In this document: positions 8,901 through 18,279 of the stretch, in pieces
How the letters are laid out: every line of letters begins with the position of its first letter
Position numbering within the stretch: the first letter of the stretch is position 1
NCBI GenBank assembly: GCA_021823525.1
Contig: JAKANY010000003.1
Span: 51,002-115,001, forward strand
DNA: 64,000 nt
Direction of reading: 5' to 3'
From: Actinomycetes bacterium
GTDB taxonomy: Bacteria; Actinomycetota; Acidimicrobiia; Acidimicrobiales; RAAP-2
Position numbers and translations under genes: made by a program
Notes under the pieces: generated by a model
Databases searched by the model: none
What the model saw: the letters and a program-made list of their open reading frames with translations, nothing else
Told to the model about the DNA's origin: nothing

Positions 8901-10337
8901 CGTGTCCGAGCCCATCGAGCCGATGGGCTCCTCGCCCGAGGCGGCCATCGGCGCGAGGATCAGGCGCAGGTCCTCGTCCGAGTAGCCGAAGGTGCGCTGG
9001 AGCCGGCGCACCGAGGCGAAGCTGGGCTCGAGCATGGGTCGGGGCTCGACGTCCTCAAGGGACACCTGCTGGTCGGCCAGCCACTCGCCGTAGGGGGCGC
9101 GGGCCGCGAGCTCGGCCTTGACCTCCTCGTCGTCGACGACGCGACCGGCCTCCAGGTCGACCAGGAACACCCGTCCGGGCTGGAGCCGGCCCTTGGCCAC
9201 CACGTGCGCCGGGTCCACGGGCAGGACACCGACCTCGCTGGCGAAGATGACGCGGTCGTCGTCGGTGATCCAGTAGCGCGCCGGCCGCAGCCCGTTGCGG
9301 TCGAGCACCGCTCCCACCACCCGGCCGTCGCAGAAGGAGATGGAGGCCGGCCCGTCCCAGGGCTCCATCAGCGCGGCGTGGTAGCGGTAGAAGTCGCGCC
9401 GCGGCGGAGCCATCGTCGTGGAGCGCTCCCAGGCCTCGGGCACCATCATCAGCACCGCGTGCGCCAGGGAGCGACCCCCGCGCACCAGGAGCTCGACCAC
9501 CTCGTCGAAGCTGGCCGAGTCGCTGAACCCCGGGGTCACCAGCGGGAGGATCTCACTGACCGGGACGGGCCACGGGGTCGCCTCGAGGGTGGACTCGCGC
9601 GCCGTCATCCAGTTGCGGTTGCCCCGGATCGTGTTGATCTCCCCGTTGTGGGCGATGAAGCGGAAGGGGTGCGCGAGCTCCCAGCGCGGGAGCGTGTTGG
9701 TCGAGAAGCGGCTGTGGACGACCGCCACCGTCGACGCCACGCGCTCGTCGGTCAGGTCGGCGAAGTAGCGCGAGAGCTGGGGCGCGGTCAGCATGCCCTT
9801 GTAGACCAGGGTGCGGCTGGAGCACGAGACGCCGTAGGCGGCGCCGCGCCGCTCGACCAGCCGACGCAGCAAGAAGAGGGCCAGCTCCAGGCGGTCGCCA
9901 GCGAGGTCGCCCGTGGGGACGAGCATCTCCATGACTTGGCGGGGCTCGGTCGAGCGCGAGGTGGGGCCCAGGATCGCCGAGTCGACGGGCACGTCGCGCT
10001 CGCCCGCGCGCCGCAGCCCGAGGGCGGCGCCCGCCTCGTCGACCGCGTCGTGCAGGGCCTCGGGCGCGCCGGTGAGCATCCACTGGGCCACGCCGTAGCC
10101 GCCCGGAGCCGGAGCACCGGGAAACCACGCCGACAGAGCCTCGTGGGGCAGCTGGAGCAGGATGCCCGCGCCGTCGCCCGACGCGGGATCGGCGCCAGCC
10201 GCCCCGCGGTGCTCAAGGTTCTCAAGGATCGTCAGCGCATCGCGGATCGTACGATGGGTCGGCGCGCCACCCAGGTCGGCCACGATCCCCACCCCGCACG
10301 CGTCGTGCTCGAAGGCGGGATCGTAGAGGGTCGGCAC
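5907..10337 (-). CDS. gltB: glutamate synthase [NADPH] large subunit
   Basis: 1476-residue alpha subunit. The N-terminal class II glutamine amidotransferase domain starts with a very short propeptide: the predicted catalytic Cys is residue 14 (HDACGVGIVADLGG). After the central domain comes the FMN synthase domain with GEGGEEESR and HDGGTGAAPLTSLKHAG. The 3Fe-4S cysteines are in CVMMRVCHLDTCPVG. The C-terminal GXGXG beta-helix domain includes GLSGGRVIV and GGHLIILGPTGRN. The start is a GTG at 10337 with GGAG five bases upstream. Long antisense and out-of-frame open frames over this gene follow from the GC bias. Confidence 0.97.
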   Translation of the reverse strand: MPTLYDPAFEHDACGVGIVADLGGAPTHRTIRDALTILENLEHRGAAGADPASGDGAGILLQLPHEALSAWFPGAPAPGGYGVAQWMLTGAPEALHDAVDEAGAALGLRRAGERDVPVDSAILGPTSRSTEPRQVMEMLVPTGDLAGDRLELALFLLRRLVERRGAAYGVSCSSRTLVYKGMLTAPQLSRYFADLTDERVASTVAVVHSRFSTNTLPRWELAHPFRFIAHNGEINTIRGNRNWMTARESTLEATPWPVPVSEILPLVTPGFSDSASFDEVVELLVRGGRSLAHAVLMMVPEAWERSTTMAPPRRDFYRYHAALMEPWDGPASISFCDGRVVGAVLDRNGLRPARYWITDDDRVIFASEVGVLPVDPAHVVAKGRLQPGRVFLVDLEAGRVVDDEEVKAELAARAPYGEWLADQQVSLEDVEPRPMLEPSFASVRRLQRTFGYSDEDLRLILAPMAASGEEPIGSMGSDTALAALSRRPRSIFDYVTQLFAQVTNPPLDAIREELVTATRITIGGEENLFTETPAHVHQIVLPSPVLSSEDFAKLRYLDESERVSGFRPVVLDGLFPVDRDEPLGAVLDQAITAVADGAVRAVRAGANLLILSDRPTSATRAPIPSLLLVTAVHRRLVAEHLRTSAALIVEAGDVREVHHVAALLAFGASAVCPYLAYESIDAMVARGDLTGLSAFDARYQYAKALTKGVVKVMSKMGVSTVASYVGAELFEVVGLGPALVARFFPNLTSRVGGAELDRIARDVRRWHRDAYAAGARSGDGLDNPGEYQWRRDGELHLFNPWTVQKLQHATREDRYDIFREYSRLVDDQSGGHLTLRSLLALAPQRPPVPLEEVESEASIIARFSTGAMSYGSISEEAHTTLAVAMNRLGARSNTGEGGEEESRLSDDDPHWNRRSAIKQVASGRFGVTSRYLVHADDLQIKMAQGAKPGEGGQLPGAKVYPWIAAVRHSTPGVGLISPPPHHDIYSIEDLKQLIYDLKNANDRARIHVKLVSEQGVGTIAAGVAKAHADVILISGHDGGTGAAPLTSLKHAGTPWEIGLAEAHQTLAANGLRSRVTLQVDGQLKTGRDVIIAALLGAEEFGFATAPLVVSGCVMMRVCHLDTCPVGIATQNPALRERFSGRPELVERYFAFVAREVRAYLAELGARSLDEIIGATSLLTQEGDDGTGLDLRALLATTAPDQRRRTRDQDHELADALDWRFLDDALAAVRAGTTFEYRGEVRNTDRTVGTLTGSALTRLLGSTTLAPDTVTLRLQGSAGQSLGAFLPAGVTIHLEGDANDYVAKGLSGGRVIVVPPRASPFDAATNVIAGNVIAYGATAGDLFVRGVVGERCAVRNSGATVVVEGTGDHAGEYMTGGHLIILGPTGRNLAAGMSGGTIYLYDPHERVHEALSAGVYEVDPLEVPDEALVRAILERYLDETGSLRASQLLEEWRTTRMRFVRVETSEYQRARDEMRHG

Positions 10338-10353
10338 ATCGGCTCCAGTTCGC

Positions 10354-10370
10354 GTTGCCCATGGGGCAAC
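10354..10370. promoter_or_regulatory. inverted repeat in the gltB/thiO divergent promoter region
   Basis: GTTGCCC-ATG-GGGCAAC, a perfect 7-bp inverted repeat with a 3-base loop, 17 bp upstream of the gltB GTG. An AT-rich ACTATAAC at 10384-10391 can supply a -10-like sequence on either strand (TATAGT on minus, TATAAC on plus). The repeat would then lie in the gltB leader RNA, or act as an operator. No binding protein is known. Confidence 0.4.
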
Positions 10371-10428
10371 GCTGACCCGCGCCCACTATAACAACGCGGC
10401 TCTCGAGCCCGGCGCGTACGCTGGCTCG

Positions 10429-11499
10429 GTGACCTCACCCCGCTCGGTCGTCGTCGTGGGCGCTGGCATCATCGGACTGGCGACCGCGTACCGCCTCGCC
10501 GAGCACGGGTGCACGGTCACGGTGCTCGACCCGACCCCCGCGCGCGGTGCGACGTGGGCCGCCGCCGGCATGATCGCCCCGACGGCCGAGATCGCGCCGG
10601 GCGAGGAGGCCAACTACGCCTACCAGCTGCGGGCCACTCCGGCGTGGGTGCAGATGGCGGCCGACCTCGAGGCGCGCGCGGGCCGCCCGGTGACCTTGCA
10701 CGCGACCGGAACCCTCGTGGTCGGCGTGGACGTCGCGGACCGGCGCGCGCTCGACCAGTTCCACACGGTGGCGACCCGTTTCGGCGCGACCATGCGCGCG
10801 GTGACGCGCGACGCCGACCCGGACCTGTTCGACTTCGTCGCACCCGGGCTGCGCACGGGCCTGTTCATGGCCGAGGACGGGTGGCTGGACCCCGACGAGG
10901 CGGTCGACGCGCTGCGCGCAGCCCTCGAGAGCCTCGGCGTCGCCACTGTCGCCGAGACGGTGCTGCGCGCACGCAGCGACGAGTCGGGTGGCGTGGTCGC
11001 CGAGACGGCGAGCGGGCGCTACCGGGCCGACGTGGGCGTGGTGGCCACCGGAGCCACCGGTCTCCCCTCGGGCCTAAGCGCGCCCGAGGGCGTGGCCGTG
11101 CGGCCGGTGCGGGGGGTCACCGTGCGCGTGCGCGGGGTGGACCACGGAGCCCAGGCGGTCACCGTGCGCGCCCTGATCCACGGGCACGCGTTCTACGCGG
11201 TGTCGCGGCCGGGGGGCTACGCCATCTTGGGCGCGACGTCCGAGGAGCGCCCCGAGCCCGTCGTCGAGGTCGGCGAGCTCCAGCGGCTGCTGCGCGACGC
11301 GGTGGAGCTGATCCCGGACCTGGACGGCGCCGAGCTGGTCGAGGTGCGCACCGCGCGGCGTCCGGCCACGCGCGACCTGCGGCCGTTCTTCGCGGCGCTG
11401 CCCCAAGCGGGCTGGTTCTGGTCCTCGGGGCACTATCGGCACGGGGTCACGCTGGCACCCGTGGCCGCCGCCGACGCGGTGGCGGCGCTGCTGGGATGA
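10429..11499 (+). CDS. thiO: glycine oxidase ThiO
   Basis: 356-residue FAD-dependent amine oxidase of the DAO fold. ThiO converts glycine to iminoglycine (dehydroglycine), the C2-N3 donor for the thiazole of thiamine. The FAD dinucleotide-binding motif VVVVGAGIIGLATAYRLAEHG lies at residues 7-27, and ATWAAAGMIAP near residue 42 is typical of ThiO. The C-terminal GHYRHGVTLAP matches the family end. The start is the GTG at 10429. The stop overlaps the thiS start as ATGA. I see no TPP riboswitch in the 90-bp upstream region. Confidence 0.92.
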   Translation: MTSPRSVVVVGAGIIGLATAYRLAEHGCTVTVLDPTPARGATWAAAGMIAPTAEIAPGEEANYAYQLRATPAWVQMAADLEARAGRPVTLHATGTLVVGVDVADRRALDQFHTVATRFGATMRAVTRDADPDLFDFVAPGLRTGLFMAEDGWLDPDEAVDALRAALESLGVATVAETVLRARSDESGGVVAETASGRYRADVGVVATGATGLPSGLSAPEGVAVRPVRGVTVRVRGVDHGAQAVTVRALIHGHAFYAVSRPGGYAILGATSEERPEPVVEVGELQRLLRDAVELIPDLDGAELVEVRTARRPATRDLRPFFAALPQAGWFWSSGHYRHGVTLAPVAAADAVAALLG

Positions 11500-11690
11500 T
11501 CCGGGTCAACGGCGCCGATCGGCCCTGGGAGGGCGATGTGGTCGCCGCGCTGGTCGCGGCGATGGGACTCGACGGGCGCGGCATCGCCGTCGCCGTCAAC
11601 GGCGAGGTGGTCGCGCGCAGCGCCTGGGCGAGCGTCCCGGTGCCCGAGGGTGCCATCGTGGAGGTCGTGACCGCGGCCGCGGGGGGTTAG
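11496..11690 (+). CDS. thiS: sulfur carrier protein ThiS
   Basis: 64-residue ubiquitin-like sulfur carrier ending in the required Gly-Gly (TAAAGG), which is adenylated and thiocarboxylated before giving sulfur to thiazole synthase. The N-terminus MIRVNGADRPWEG and the central IAVAVNGEVVARSAW are typical. The ATG overlaps the thiO stop by 4 bp. thiG, which normally follows thiS in Actinobacteria, is absent here. Confidence 0.93.
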   Translation: MIRVNGADRPWEGDVVAALVAAMGLDGRGIAVAVNGEVVARSAWASVPVPEGAIVEVVTAAAGG

Positions 11691-11697
11691 GAGGACC

Positions 11698-11853
11698 ATG
11701 ACAGTCGACGAGCTCATCAACGCGCTCGACGAGCGCATCTTGCACGCGATCCGTGCCCAGGCGACCGGCGAGACGCTGGCCTTCCTGTGCGAGGCCCGTG
11801 CGTGGCTGACCCATCCTGACCAGGCCCACGGCGGCCACCGCCTGGCTCCCTAG
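11698..11853 (+). CDS. 51-residue hypothetical protein downstream of thiS
   Basis: Reads MTVDELINALDERILHAIR, then AQATGETLAFLCEARAWL, ending in LAP before TAG. It begins 7 bp after the thiS stop behind a perfect AGGAGG (11689-11694). Mixed hydrophobic and charged helical segments look like a folded small protein. It is too short for usual gene-calling cut-offs. No family recognised. It may be the last gene of the thiO-thiS operon, placed where thiG would be expected, but it is far too small to replace ThiG. Confidence 0.55.
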   Translation: MTVDELINALDERILHAIRAQATGETLAFLCEARAWLTHPDQAHGGHRLAP

Positions 11854-11892
11854 AGGGCTCGCGCGAGGCCGTCGGCTAGAGTGGGCCTCTCA

Positions 11893-11971
11893 CGGGCTGT
11901 GGCTTAGTTTGGTCTAGAGCGCTCGGCTGGGGGCCGAGAGATCGGGAGTTCGAATCTCCCCAGCCCGACCA
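11893..11971 (+). tRNA. tRNA-Pro (anticodon GGG), CCA encoded
   Basis: Full cloverleaf. The acceptor CGGGCTG (11893-11899) pairs perfectly with CAGCCCG (11961-11967). The D stem is GCTT/GAGC, the anticodon stem CTCGG/CCGAG with loop CTGGGGG (anticodon GGG), and the T stem GGGAG/CTCCC with loop TTCGAAT. The discriminator is A, followed by encoded CCA (11969-11971). The C1:G72 pair is typical of bacterial tRNA-Pro. A TAGAGT at 11877-11882 could be its -10 element. Confidence 0.96.
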
Positions 11972-11978
11972 GCAGCGC

Positions 11979-12827
11979 CTACTCGGCGACGTTGCGCAGA
12001 CCACCGAGGCGCTCGATCGTCGTGGTGAGGACGTCGCCCGAGCGCAGGAAGATCGGCGGCCTGTGGCCCTGCCCGACCCCCGCCGGGCTGCCCGTGAAGA
12101 TGAGGTCGCCCGGGCGCAGCGCGCAGACGCTCGAGAGGTACGACACGATCTGGAAGACCGTGAAGATCATGTCGCTGGTGGAGGCGTCCTGGTAGACGGT
12201 GTCGTTGACGCGGCACTGGATCCGCAGGTCGTTGGGGTCGGGGACCTCGTCGGCGGTGGTGATCCACGGACCCACCGGGGCGAAGTTGCGGTGCGACTTG
12301 CCCAGCGAGAACTGGGCGGGCGACCCCAGCAGCTGCAGGGCCCGATTGGAGATGTCCTGACCCACGCAGTAGCCCGCGATCGCGCCGGGCGCCTGCTCCA
12401 CCGTGAGGTCGCGGCCACCGCTCCCGATGACCACCACCAGCTCGGCCTCCCAGTCCACCTCGTCGGAGGGCAGGGGGAACGATGCGGTGGCGTGGGTCAG
12501 GCACGAGGGGAACTTCGTGAAGACCATGGGCTTGGGCGGGGTCATCAGGCCCATCTCGAGTGCGTGGGTCCGGTAGTTCAGCCCGATGGCGAACACCTGG
12601 CTCGGCGAGGCGACGACCGGCCCGAGGCGGCCGTCGCGCGCCAGCTCGGTCGCGCCGATGGTCTCGGTGAGGTCCATGTCGGGCCGGTACCAGGCGGCCA
12701 GGCGGTCGAGCTGGGCTACCAGCGCGGTGGTCTCCGACGGCAGCGTCCCCTCGGAGGCGAGGGCGACGTCCACGAAGCCGTCGTCGCGAACGACGACGGC
12801 GCGGCCGGCCACGGAGGCGATGCGCAT
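11979..12827 (-). CDS. fumarylacetoacetate hydrolase family protein
   Basis: 282-residue FAH-fold enzyme. The family hydrolyses or decarboxylates beta-diketo acids with a divalent metal, usually in aromatic or sugar-acid catabolism; the exact substrate cannot be read from sequence. The C-terminal catalytic domain runs from AIGLNYRTHALE near residue 98. The metal-binding region is DEVDWEAELVVVIG near 145, then GYCVGQDISNRA, and the family end LRPGDLIFTGSPAGVG. The start ATG has AAGGAG six bases upstream. It is divergent from the flavin oxidoreductase at 12917, so the two may share a promoter region and a pathway. Confidence 0.88.
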   Translation of the reverse strand: MRIASVAGRAVVVRDDGFVDVALASEGTLPSETTALVAQLDRLAAWYRPDMDLTETIGATELARDGRLGPVVASPSQVFAIGLNYRTHALEMGLMTPPKPMVFTKFPSCLTHATASFPLPSDEVDWEAELVVVIGSGGRDLTVEQAPGAIAGYCVGQDISNRALQLLGSPAQFSLGKSHRNFAPVGPWITTADEVPDPNDLRIQCRVNDTVYQDASTSDMIFTVFQIVSYLSSVCALRPGDLIFTGSPAGVGQGHRPPIFLRSGDVLTTTIERLGGLRNVAE

Positions 12828-12916
12828 GTCTACTCCTTGTCAAGAGTGATGGTCGAGTCTAGCGAGGGGACCGGTGCCGCTCGGGCCGCGGTACGCTCAC
12901 AGGCCTGGAGGTCACG

Positions 12917-13981
12917 ATGTCCGCGCTGTTCCGCCCCCTCACACTTCGCTCCCTCGAGGTGCCCAACCGGTGCTGGGTGAGCCCGATGTGCCAGTACTCG
13001 GCGAGCGAGGGCGTCGTCGGCGAGTGGCACCGCATGCACCTGGGCGTCTTCGCCACGGGCGGCGCGGGCCTCATCGTGGCCGAGGCCACCGGCGTGGTGC
13101 CCGAGGGCCGCATCTCGGTCCAGTGCCCCGGGCTGTGGAACGACGAGCAGGTCAGCGCGTGGTCGCGGGTCACGTCCTTCGTGCACGGCCAGGGCTCGCT
13201 GATCGGTGTCCAGCTCTCCCACGCCGGGCGCAAGGGCTCCACGATGGCGCCCTGGGCCGACCACCTGATCGCCTCGGCGTCCGAGGGCGGGTGGACGACG
13301 GTGGGTCCCAGCGCGCTGGCCTTCGGTGACTATCCCCCGCCCCGGGCGCTGTCGACGGGCGAGATCGACGCCCTCGTCCAGGCCTTCGCCGACGCGGCGC
13401 GACGCGCTCTGGTCGCCGGGTTCGACCTGGTCGAGCTGCACGCCGCCCACGGGTACCTGCTCCACCAGTTCCTCTCGCCCCTGTCCAACCAGCGCGAGGA
13501 CGAGTACGGCGGATCGCTCGAGAACCGCGCACGCTTCTTGCTGCGCTGCGTCGACGCGGTGCGCGTGGCGGTGGGCGGCGAGGTCCCCCTGCTGGTGCGG
13601 GTGTCGGCGACCGACTGGACCGACGGCGGCCTGGACCTCGCCCAGACCCAGCAGGTCGCGCGGTGGCTCGCGGCCCACGGCGTGGACCTGATCGACGTCT
13701 CGACCGGCGGCAACGTCCCGGGGGCGGCCATCCCCGTGGGCCCCGGCTACCAGGTCCCGTTCGCCCAGGGCGTGCGCGAGGCGGCGGGCGTGCTCACGAG
13801 TGCGGTCGGGATGATCACCGAGCCGGAGCAGGCCGAGGCGATCATCGCCGAGGGACGCGCCGACGCGGTGATGCTCGCGCGCGCGTTCCTGCGCAGCCCG
13901 CGCTGGGCGCTCAACGCCGCCGAGGCGCTCGGCGAGCGCGTGTCCTGGCCCAGCCAGCTGGAGCGGGCGCGCACGCTGTAA
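12917..13981 (+). CDS. NADH:flavin oxidoreductase (old yellow enzyme, YqjM-like)
   Basis: 354-residue FMN-binding TIM-barrel ene-reductase of the thermophilic-like/YqjM OYE class. Class markers seen are Cys25 in PMCQYSA, QLSHAGRKGS, the substrate-binding HAAHGYLLHQFLSP, NQREDEYGGSLENRARF and the C-terminal DAVMLARAFLRSPRW. It probably reduces alpha,beta-unsaturated carbonyls with NAD(P)H; the natural substrate is not evident. Start ATG at 12917 behind GGAGGT. It is divergent from the FAH-family gene. Confidence 0.92.
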   Translation: MSALFRPLTLRSLEVPNRCWVSPMCQYSASEGVVGEWHRMHLGVFATGGAGLIVAEATGVVPEGRISVQCPGLWNDEQVSAWSRVTSFVHGQGSLIGVQLSHAGRKGSTMAPWADHLIASASEGGWTTVGPSALAFGDYPPPRALSTGEIDALVQAFADAARRALVAGFDLVELHAAHGYLLHQFLSPLSNQREDEYGGSLENRARFLLRCVDAVRVAVGGEVPLLVRVSATDWTDGGLDLAQTQQVARWLAAHGVDLIDVSTGGNVPGAAIPVGPGYQVPFAQGVREAAGVLTSAVGMITEPEQAEAIIAEGRADAVMLARAFLRSPRWALNAAEALGERVSWPSQLERARTL

Positions 13982-14001
13982 CGCCCGGCGCGCGCGGGCG
14001 T
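13981..14001 (+). terminator. possible terminator hairpin after the OYE gene
   Basis: ACGCCCG-GCGCGCG-CGGGCGT, a perfect 7-bp GC stem that begins at the last base of the OYE stop codon. No T-tract follows, as is common for actinobacterial terminators. Confidence 0.45.
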
Positions 14002-14037
14002 CGGTAACATGGACCCAGAGGCTGGTGGACACTGGCG

Positions 14038-14100
14038 TTCGCCCGGGCACCGGGCGAAAGGGGAAGTTCCTAGAGAGGGTGAGTCCAACCGCAGGTTGGA
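14038..14100 (+). promoter_or_regulatory. tandem hairpins in the leader of the FAD oxidoreductase
   Basis: Two perfect inverted repeats lie just ahead of the ATG at 14106. The first is TTCGCCCG (14038-14045), loop GGCAC, CGGGCGAA (14051-14058). The second is TCCAACC (14084-14090), loop GCA, GGTTGGA (14094-14100). The second stem includes the GGA of the likely ribosome binding site, so folding could hide it. I could not match this to a known riboswitch class. Confidence 0.45.
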
Positions 14101-14105
14101 GCGTC

Positions 14106-15518
14106 ATGGACAGGAAGAGTCCGTCAGTCCTTCGTCATCTGGCTGACGTGCAGCCCGAGTTGTGGTGGCTCGACAGCGACCCCCTCGAGCCCGAGTCGCA
14201 CTCGGCCCTCATCGGCGAGGTCGGGGCCGATCTGTGCGTCGTGGGGGCCGGCTACACCGGCCTATGGACGGCGCTGCTGGCCAAGGAGCGCGATCCGAGC
14301 CGGCACGTCGTGGTGATCGAGCAGCACGAGACCGGCGCGGGGGCGTCGGGGCGCAACGGGGGCTTCTGCTCCTACTCGCTGACCCACGGGTTCAACAACG
14401 GAGCACGCCGGTTCCCCGACGAGATCGAGCAGATCGAGCGCCTGGGACGCGAGAACCTCAACGGCATCGAGGACACCATCGCGCGCTACGGGATCGCCTG
14501 CGACTGGGAGCGCACCGGCGAGCTGCGCGCGGCCCTGGCACCCTGGCAGATGCGCGAGATGGAGCAGGAGGCGGCGCGCCGCAACGCACTGGGCGATCAC
14601 GTCGAGGTGCTCAGCGCCGAGGAGATCCGCGCCCGGGTGAACTCGCCGACCTACCTCGGGGGGATCTACGATCCCGACGGCACGGCACTGGTGGACCCGG
14701 CCCGCCTGGTGTGGGGTCTCGAGCGCGCCTGCCTGGACCTGGGCGTGGAGATCCACGAGAACTCGCGGGTGGAGTGGATCGAGGACGTCGACGACGCGAT
14801 GCGCGTGCACACCCCCTACGGGGCGGTGACCGCCCCGCGCGTCGCCCTGGCGACGAACGTCTTCCCTTCGCTGGTGCGCTCGGTGCGCAAGTACATCGTG
14901 CCCGTGTGGGACTACCAGCTCGTCACCGAGCCCTTGAGCGCCGAGCAGATGGCGCGCATCGGCTGGGGCGGGCGCGAGGGCGTCGCCGACGCCGGCAACC
15001 GGTTCCACTACTACCGGCTCACCAGCGACGGCAGCATCGTCTTTGGCGGCTGGGACGCCATCTACAACTTCCGGGGTCGGGTGCGCCGCGAGTACGAGTT
15101 CAACGCGGAGACCTACGCCACCTTGGCCAGTCACTTCCTCACCACGTTCCCCCAGCTGAGCGACGTCCGCTTCACTCACGCGTGGGGCGGCGCCATCGAC
15201 ACGTGCACGCGCTTCTCCCCCTTCTGGGGCACGGCGCACGGCGGCAAGGTGGCCTACGTCCTCGGCTACACGGGACTCGGGGTGGGCGCCACGCGCTTCG
15301 GCGCGGCGACCCTGCTCGACCTGCTCGACGGCCTCGATACCGAGCGCACGCGCCTGGCGATGGTGCGCCGCCGGCCTCTCCCCTTCCCGCCCGAGCCGCT
15401 GCGCTGGTTGCTGATCCGCATCACCCAGGCGGCGATCCGTCGCGCCGACGAGCATGAGGGACGGCGCAACGCGTGGCTGCGCCTGCTGGACCTACTGGGC
15501 GTGGGCTTCGACTCCTAG
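14106..15518 (+). CDS. FAD-dependent oxidoreductase (DAO family, PuuB/OrdL-like)
   Basis: 470-residue flavoprotein of the D-amino-acid-oxidase superfamily. The FAD motif CVVGAGYTGLWTALLAKERDP lies near residue 45, ETGAGASGRNGGFC near 80 and the C-terminal GYTGLGVGATRFGA near 400. This is typical of amine or gamma-glutamylputrescine oxidase-like proteins; the substrate is unknown. I chose the ATG at 14106 (MDRKSPSVL). The frame is open to 14025, but the upstream residues are unlike the family and cover two hairpins. The stop codon lies inside a strong terminator stem. Confidence 0.82.
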   Translation: MDRKSPSVLRHLADVQPELWWLDSDPLEPESHSALIGEVGADLCVVGAGYTGLWTALLAKERDPSRHVVVIEQHETGAGASGRNGGFCSYSLTHGFNNGARRFPDEIEQIERLGRENLNGIEDTIARYGIACDWERTGELRAALAPWQMREMEQEAARRNALGDHVEVLSAEEIRARVNSPTYLGGIYDPDGTALVDPARLVWGLERACLDLGVEIHENSRVEWIEDVDDAMRVHTPYGAVTAPRVALATNVFPSLVRSVRKYIVPVWDYQLVTEPLSAEQMARIGWGGREGVADAGNRFHYYRLTSDGSIVFGGWDAIYNFRGRVRREYEFNAETYATLASHFLTTFPQLSDVRFTHAWGGAIDTCTRFSPFWGTAHGGKVAYVLGYTGLGVGATRFGAATLLDLLDGLDTERTRLAMVRRRPLPFPPEPLRWLLIRITQAAIRRADEHEGRRNAWLRLLDLLGVGFDS

Positions 15519-15546
15519 CCCCCGGTGCGGAGGCTAGGAGTCGAAG
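15506..15546. terminator. bidirectional terminator between convergent genes
   Basis: Perfect 15-bp stem CTTCGACTCCTAGCC (15506-15520) / GGCTAGGAGTCGAAG (15532-15546) with an 11-base loop. It sits between the FAD oxidoreductase (plus) and acs (minus), so it can serve both. The TAG stop of the oxidoreductase is part of the stem. There is no T-tract on either side. Confidence 0.8.
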
Positions 15547-15551
15547 GCGCG

Positions 15552-17519
<1,968 letters not shown>

Positions 17520-17613
17520 GGATCCCCCAATGGAAAAAAAGGTTGTGGTTCAAGTACTGCGGTATCGCTCACCGAGATCGATGAGCGCAGCGTAGGACGT
17601 TTGCGTTCAGAAT

Positions 17614-17652
17614 GCCAACAGCGCCCGAGCCGAATGCCCGGGCGCTGTTGGC
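17614..17652 (-). terminator. terminator after the acetate permease gene
   Basis: Perfect 14-bp stem GCCAACAGCGCCCG (17614-17627) / CGGGCGCTGTTGGC (17639-17652) with an 11-base loop, 38 bp past the satP stop. On the minus strand it is followed by ATTCTG rather than a clean T-run. It separates satP from acs. Confidence 0.75.
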
Positions 17653-17689
17653 GGTTGGGTCCGGTGGCATGCCACCAGTGCCCAGTACC

Positions 17690-18250
17690 TTAGCCGCGCG
17701 GACCGACCGGGAGAACGACCTTCTTGAAGGTGTCGTTGATGACTCCCGCCGCCGACGTGTACCAGGCGATCAGCGCTGTGATGATGCCCAGCCACCCGCC
17801 GATCTTCACCATGTTCTCGTGCCCGGCACCCCAGTTCCCGATGGTCAGGAAGATGAAGGTGACGAACAGGAAGACGAAGATCGCGACCAAGGCGGTGTTC
17901 AGCCTGAACGACGCGATCAGCATGTAGAAGGTGAAGATGGTCCAGCAGAGCAGGAAGACTCCGAGCGAGGCCCCTGAACCCTTCTGGAAGTTGATGAATG
18001 CGTAAACCGACAGCCAGAACGCGCCGTACGAACTGAACGCGAGCGCGCCAAAGGTGTTCTTCCGTACGAACTCCCACATTCCGGCGAACAACTGCGTCAA
18101 CCCGCCGTAGAACAGCGCGAGCGACACGGCCGCAGTGGCCCCTGCCTCGCCCCAGAGGTGCGCATTGGCACTGCTTAGGGCGAACGTCGTCGTGGCGAAC
18201 GCCGCCAAGCCGAGCGGACCCGGGTCAGCTACCTTGTGTTCGTCTGCCAT
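17690..18250 (-). CDS. satP: acetate/succinate uptake transporter (GPR1/FUN34/YaaH family)
   Basis: 186-residue inner-membrane protein with six hydrophobic segments. The family signature near the N-terminus appears as ADPGPLGLAAFATTTF (usual NPxPLGL, here D for N), followed by FYGGLTQLFAGMWEF and NTFGALAFSSYGAFWLS. Family members import acetate (SatP also succinate). It lies just upstream of acs, so uptake and activation of acetate are clustered. The leader before the ATG (TTGGGGGTTAATCC) resembles that of acs. Upstream DNA carries a hairpin, a CRP-like site and a DosR-like box. The AT content here is higher than in most of the window. Confidence 0.92.
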   Translation of the reverse strand: MADEHKVADPGPLGLAAFATTTFALSSANAHLWGEAGATAAVSLALFYGGLTQLFAGMWEFVRKNTFGALAFSSYGAFWLSVYAFINFQKGSGASLGVFLLCWTIFTFYMLIASFRLNTALVAIFVFLFVTFIFLTIGNWGAGHENMVKIGGWLGIITALIAWYTSAAGVINDTFKKVVLPVGPRG

Positions 18251-18279
18251 GGATTAACCCCCAATTTTTCTTACACGGC

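Noticed and set aside
6462..10391. 1309-codon open frame antisense to gltB
   Set aside because: Caused by GC bias opposite a strongly conserved gene; composition is His/Arg/Asp/Gly-rich with no domain.
10338..10428. TPP riboswitch before thiO-thiS
   Set aside because: None of the conserved TPP aptamer sequences is present in this 91-bp region.
17566..17587. CGCTCA-N10-TGAGCG upstream of acs as operator
   Set aside because: Short arms with a long spacer; cannot be told from chance without comparison.
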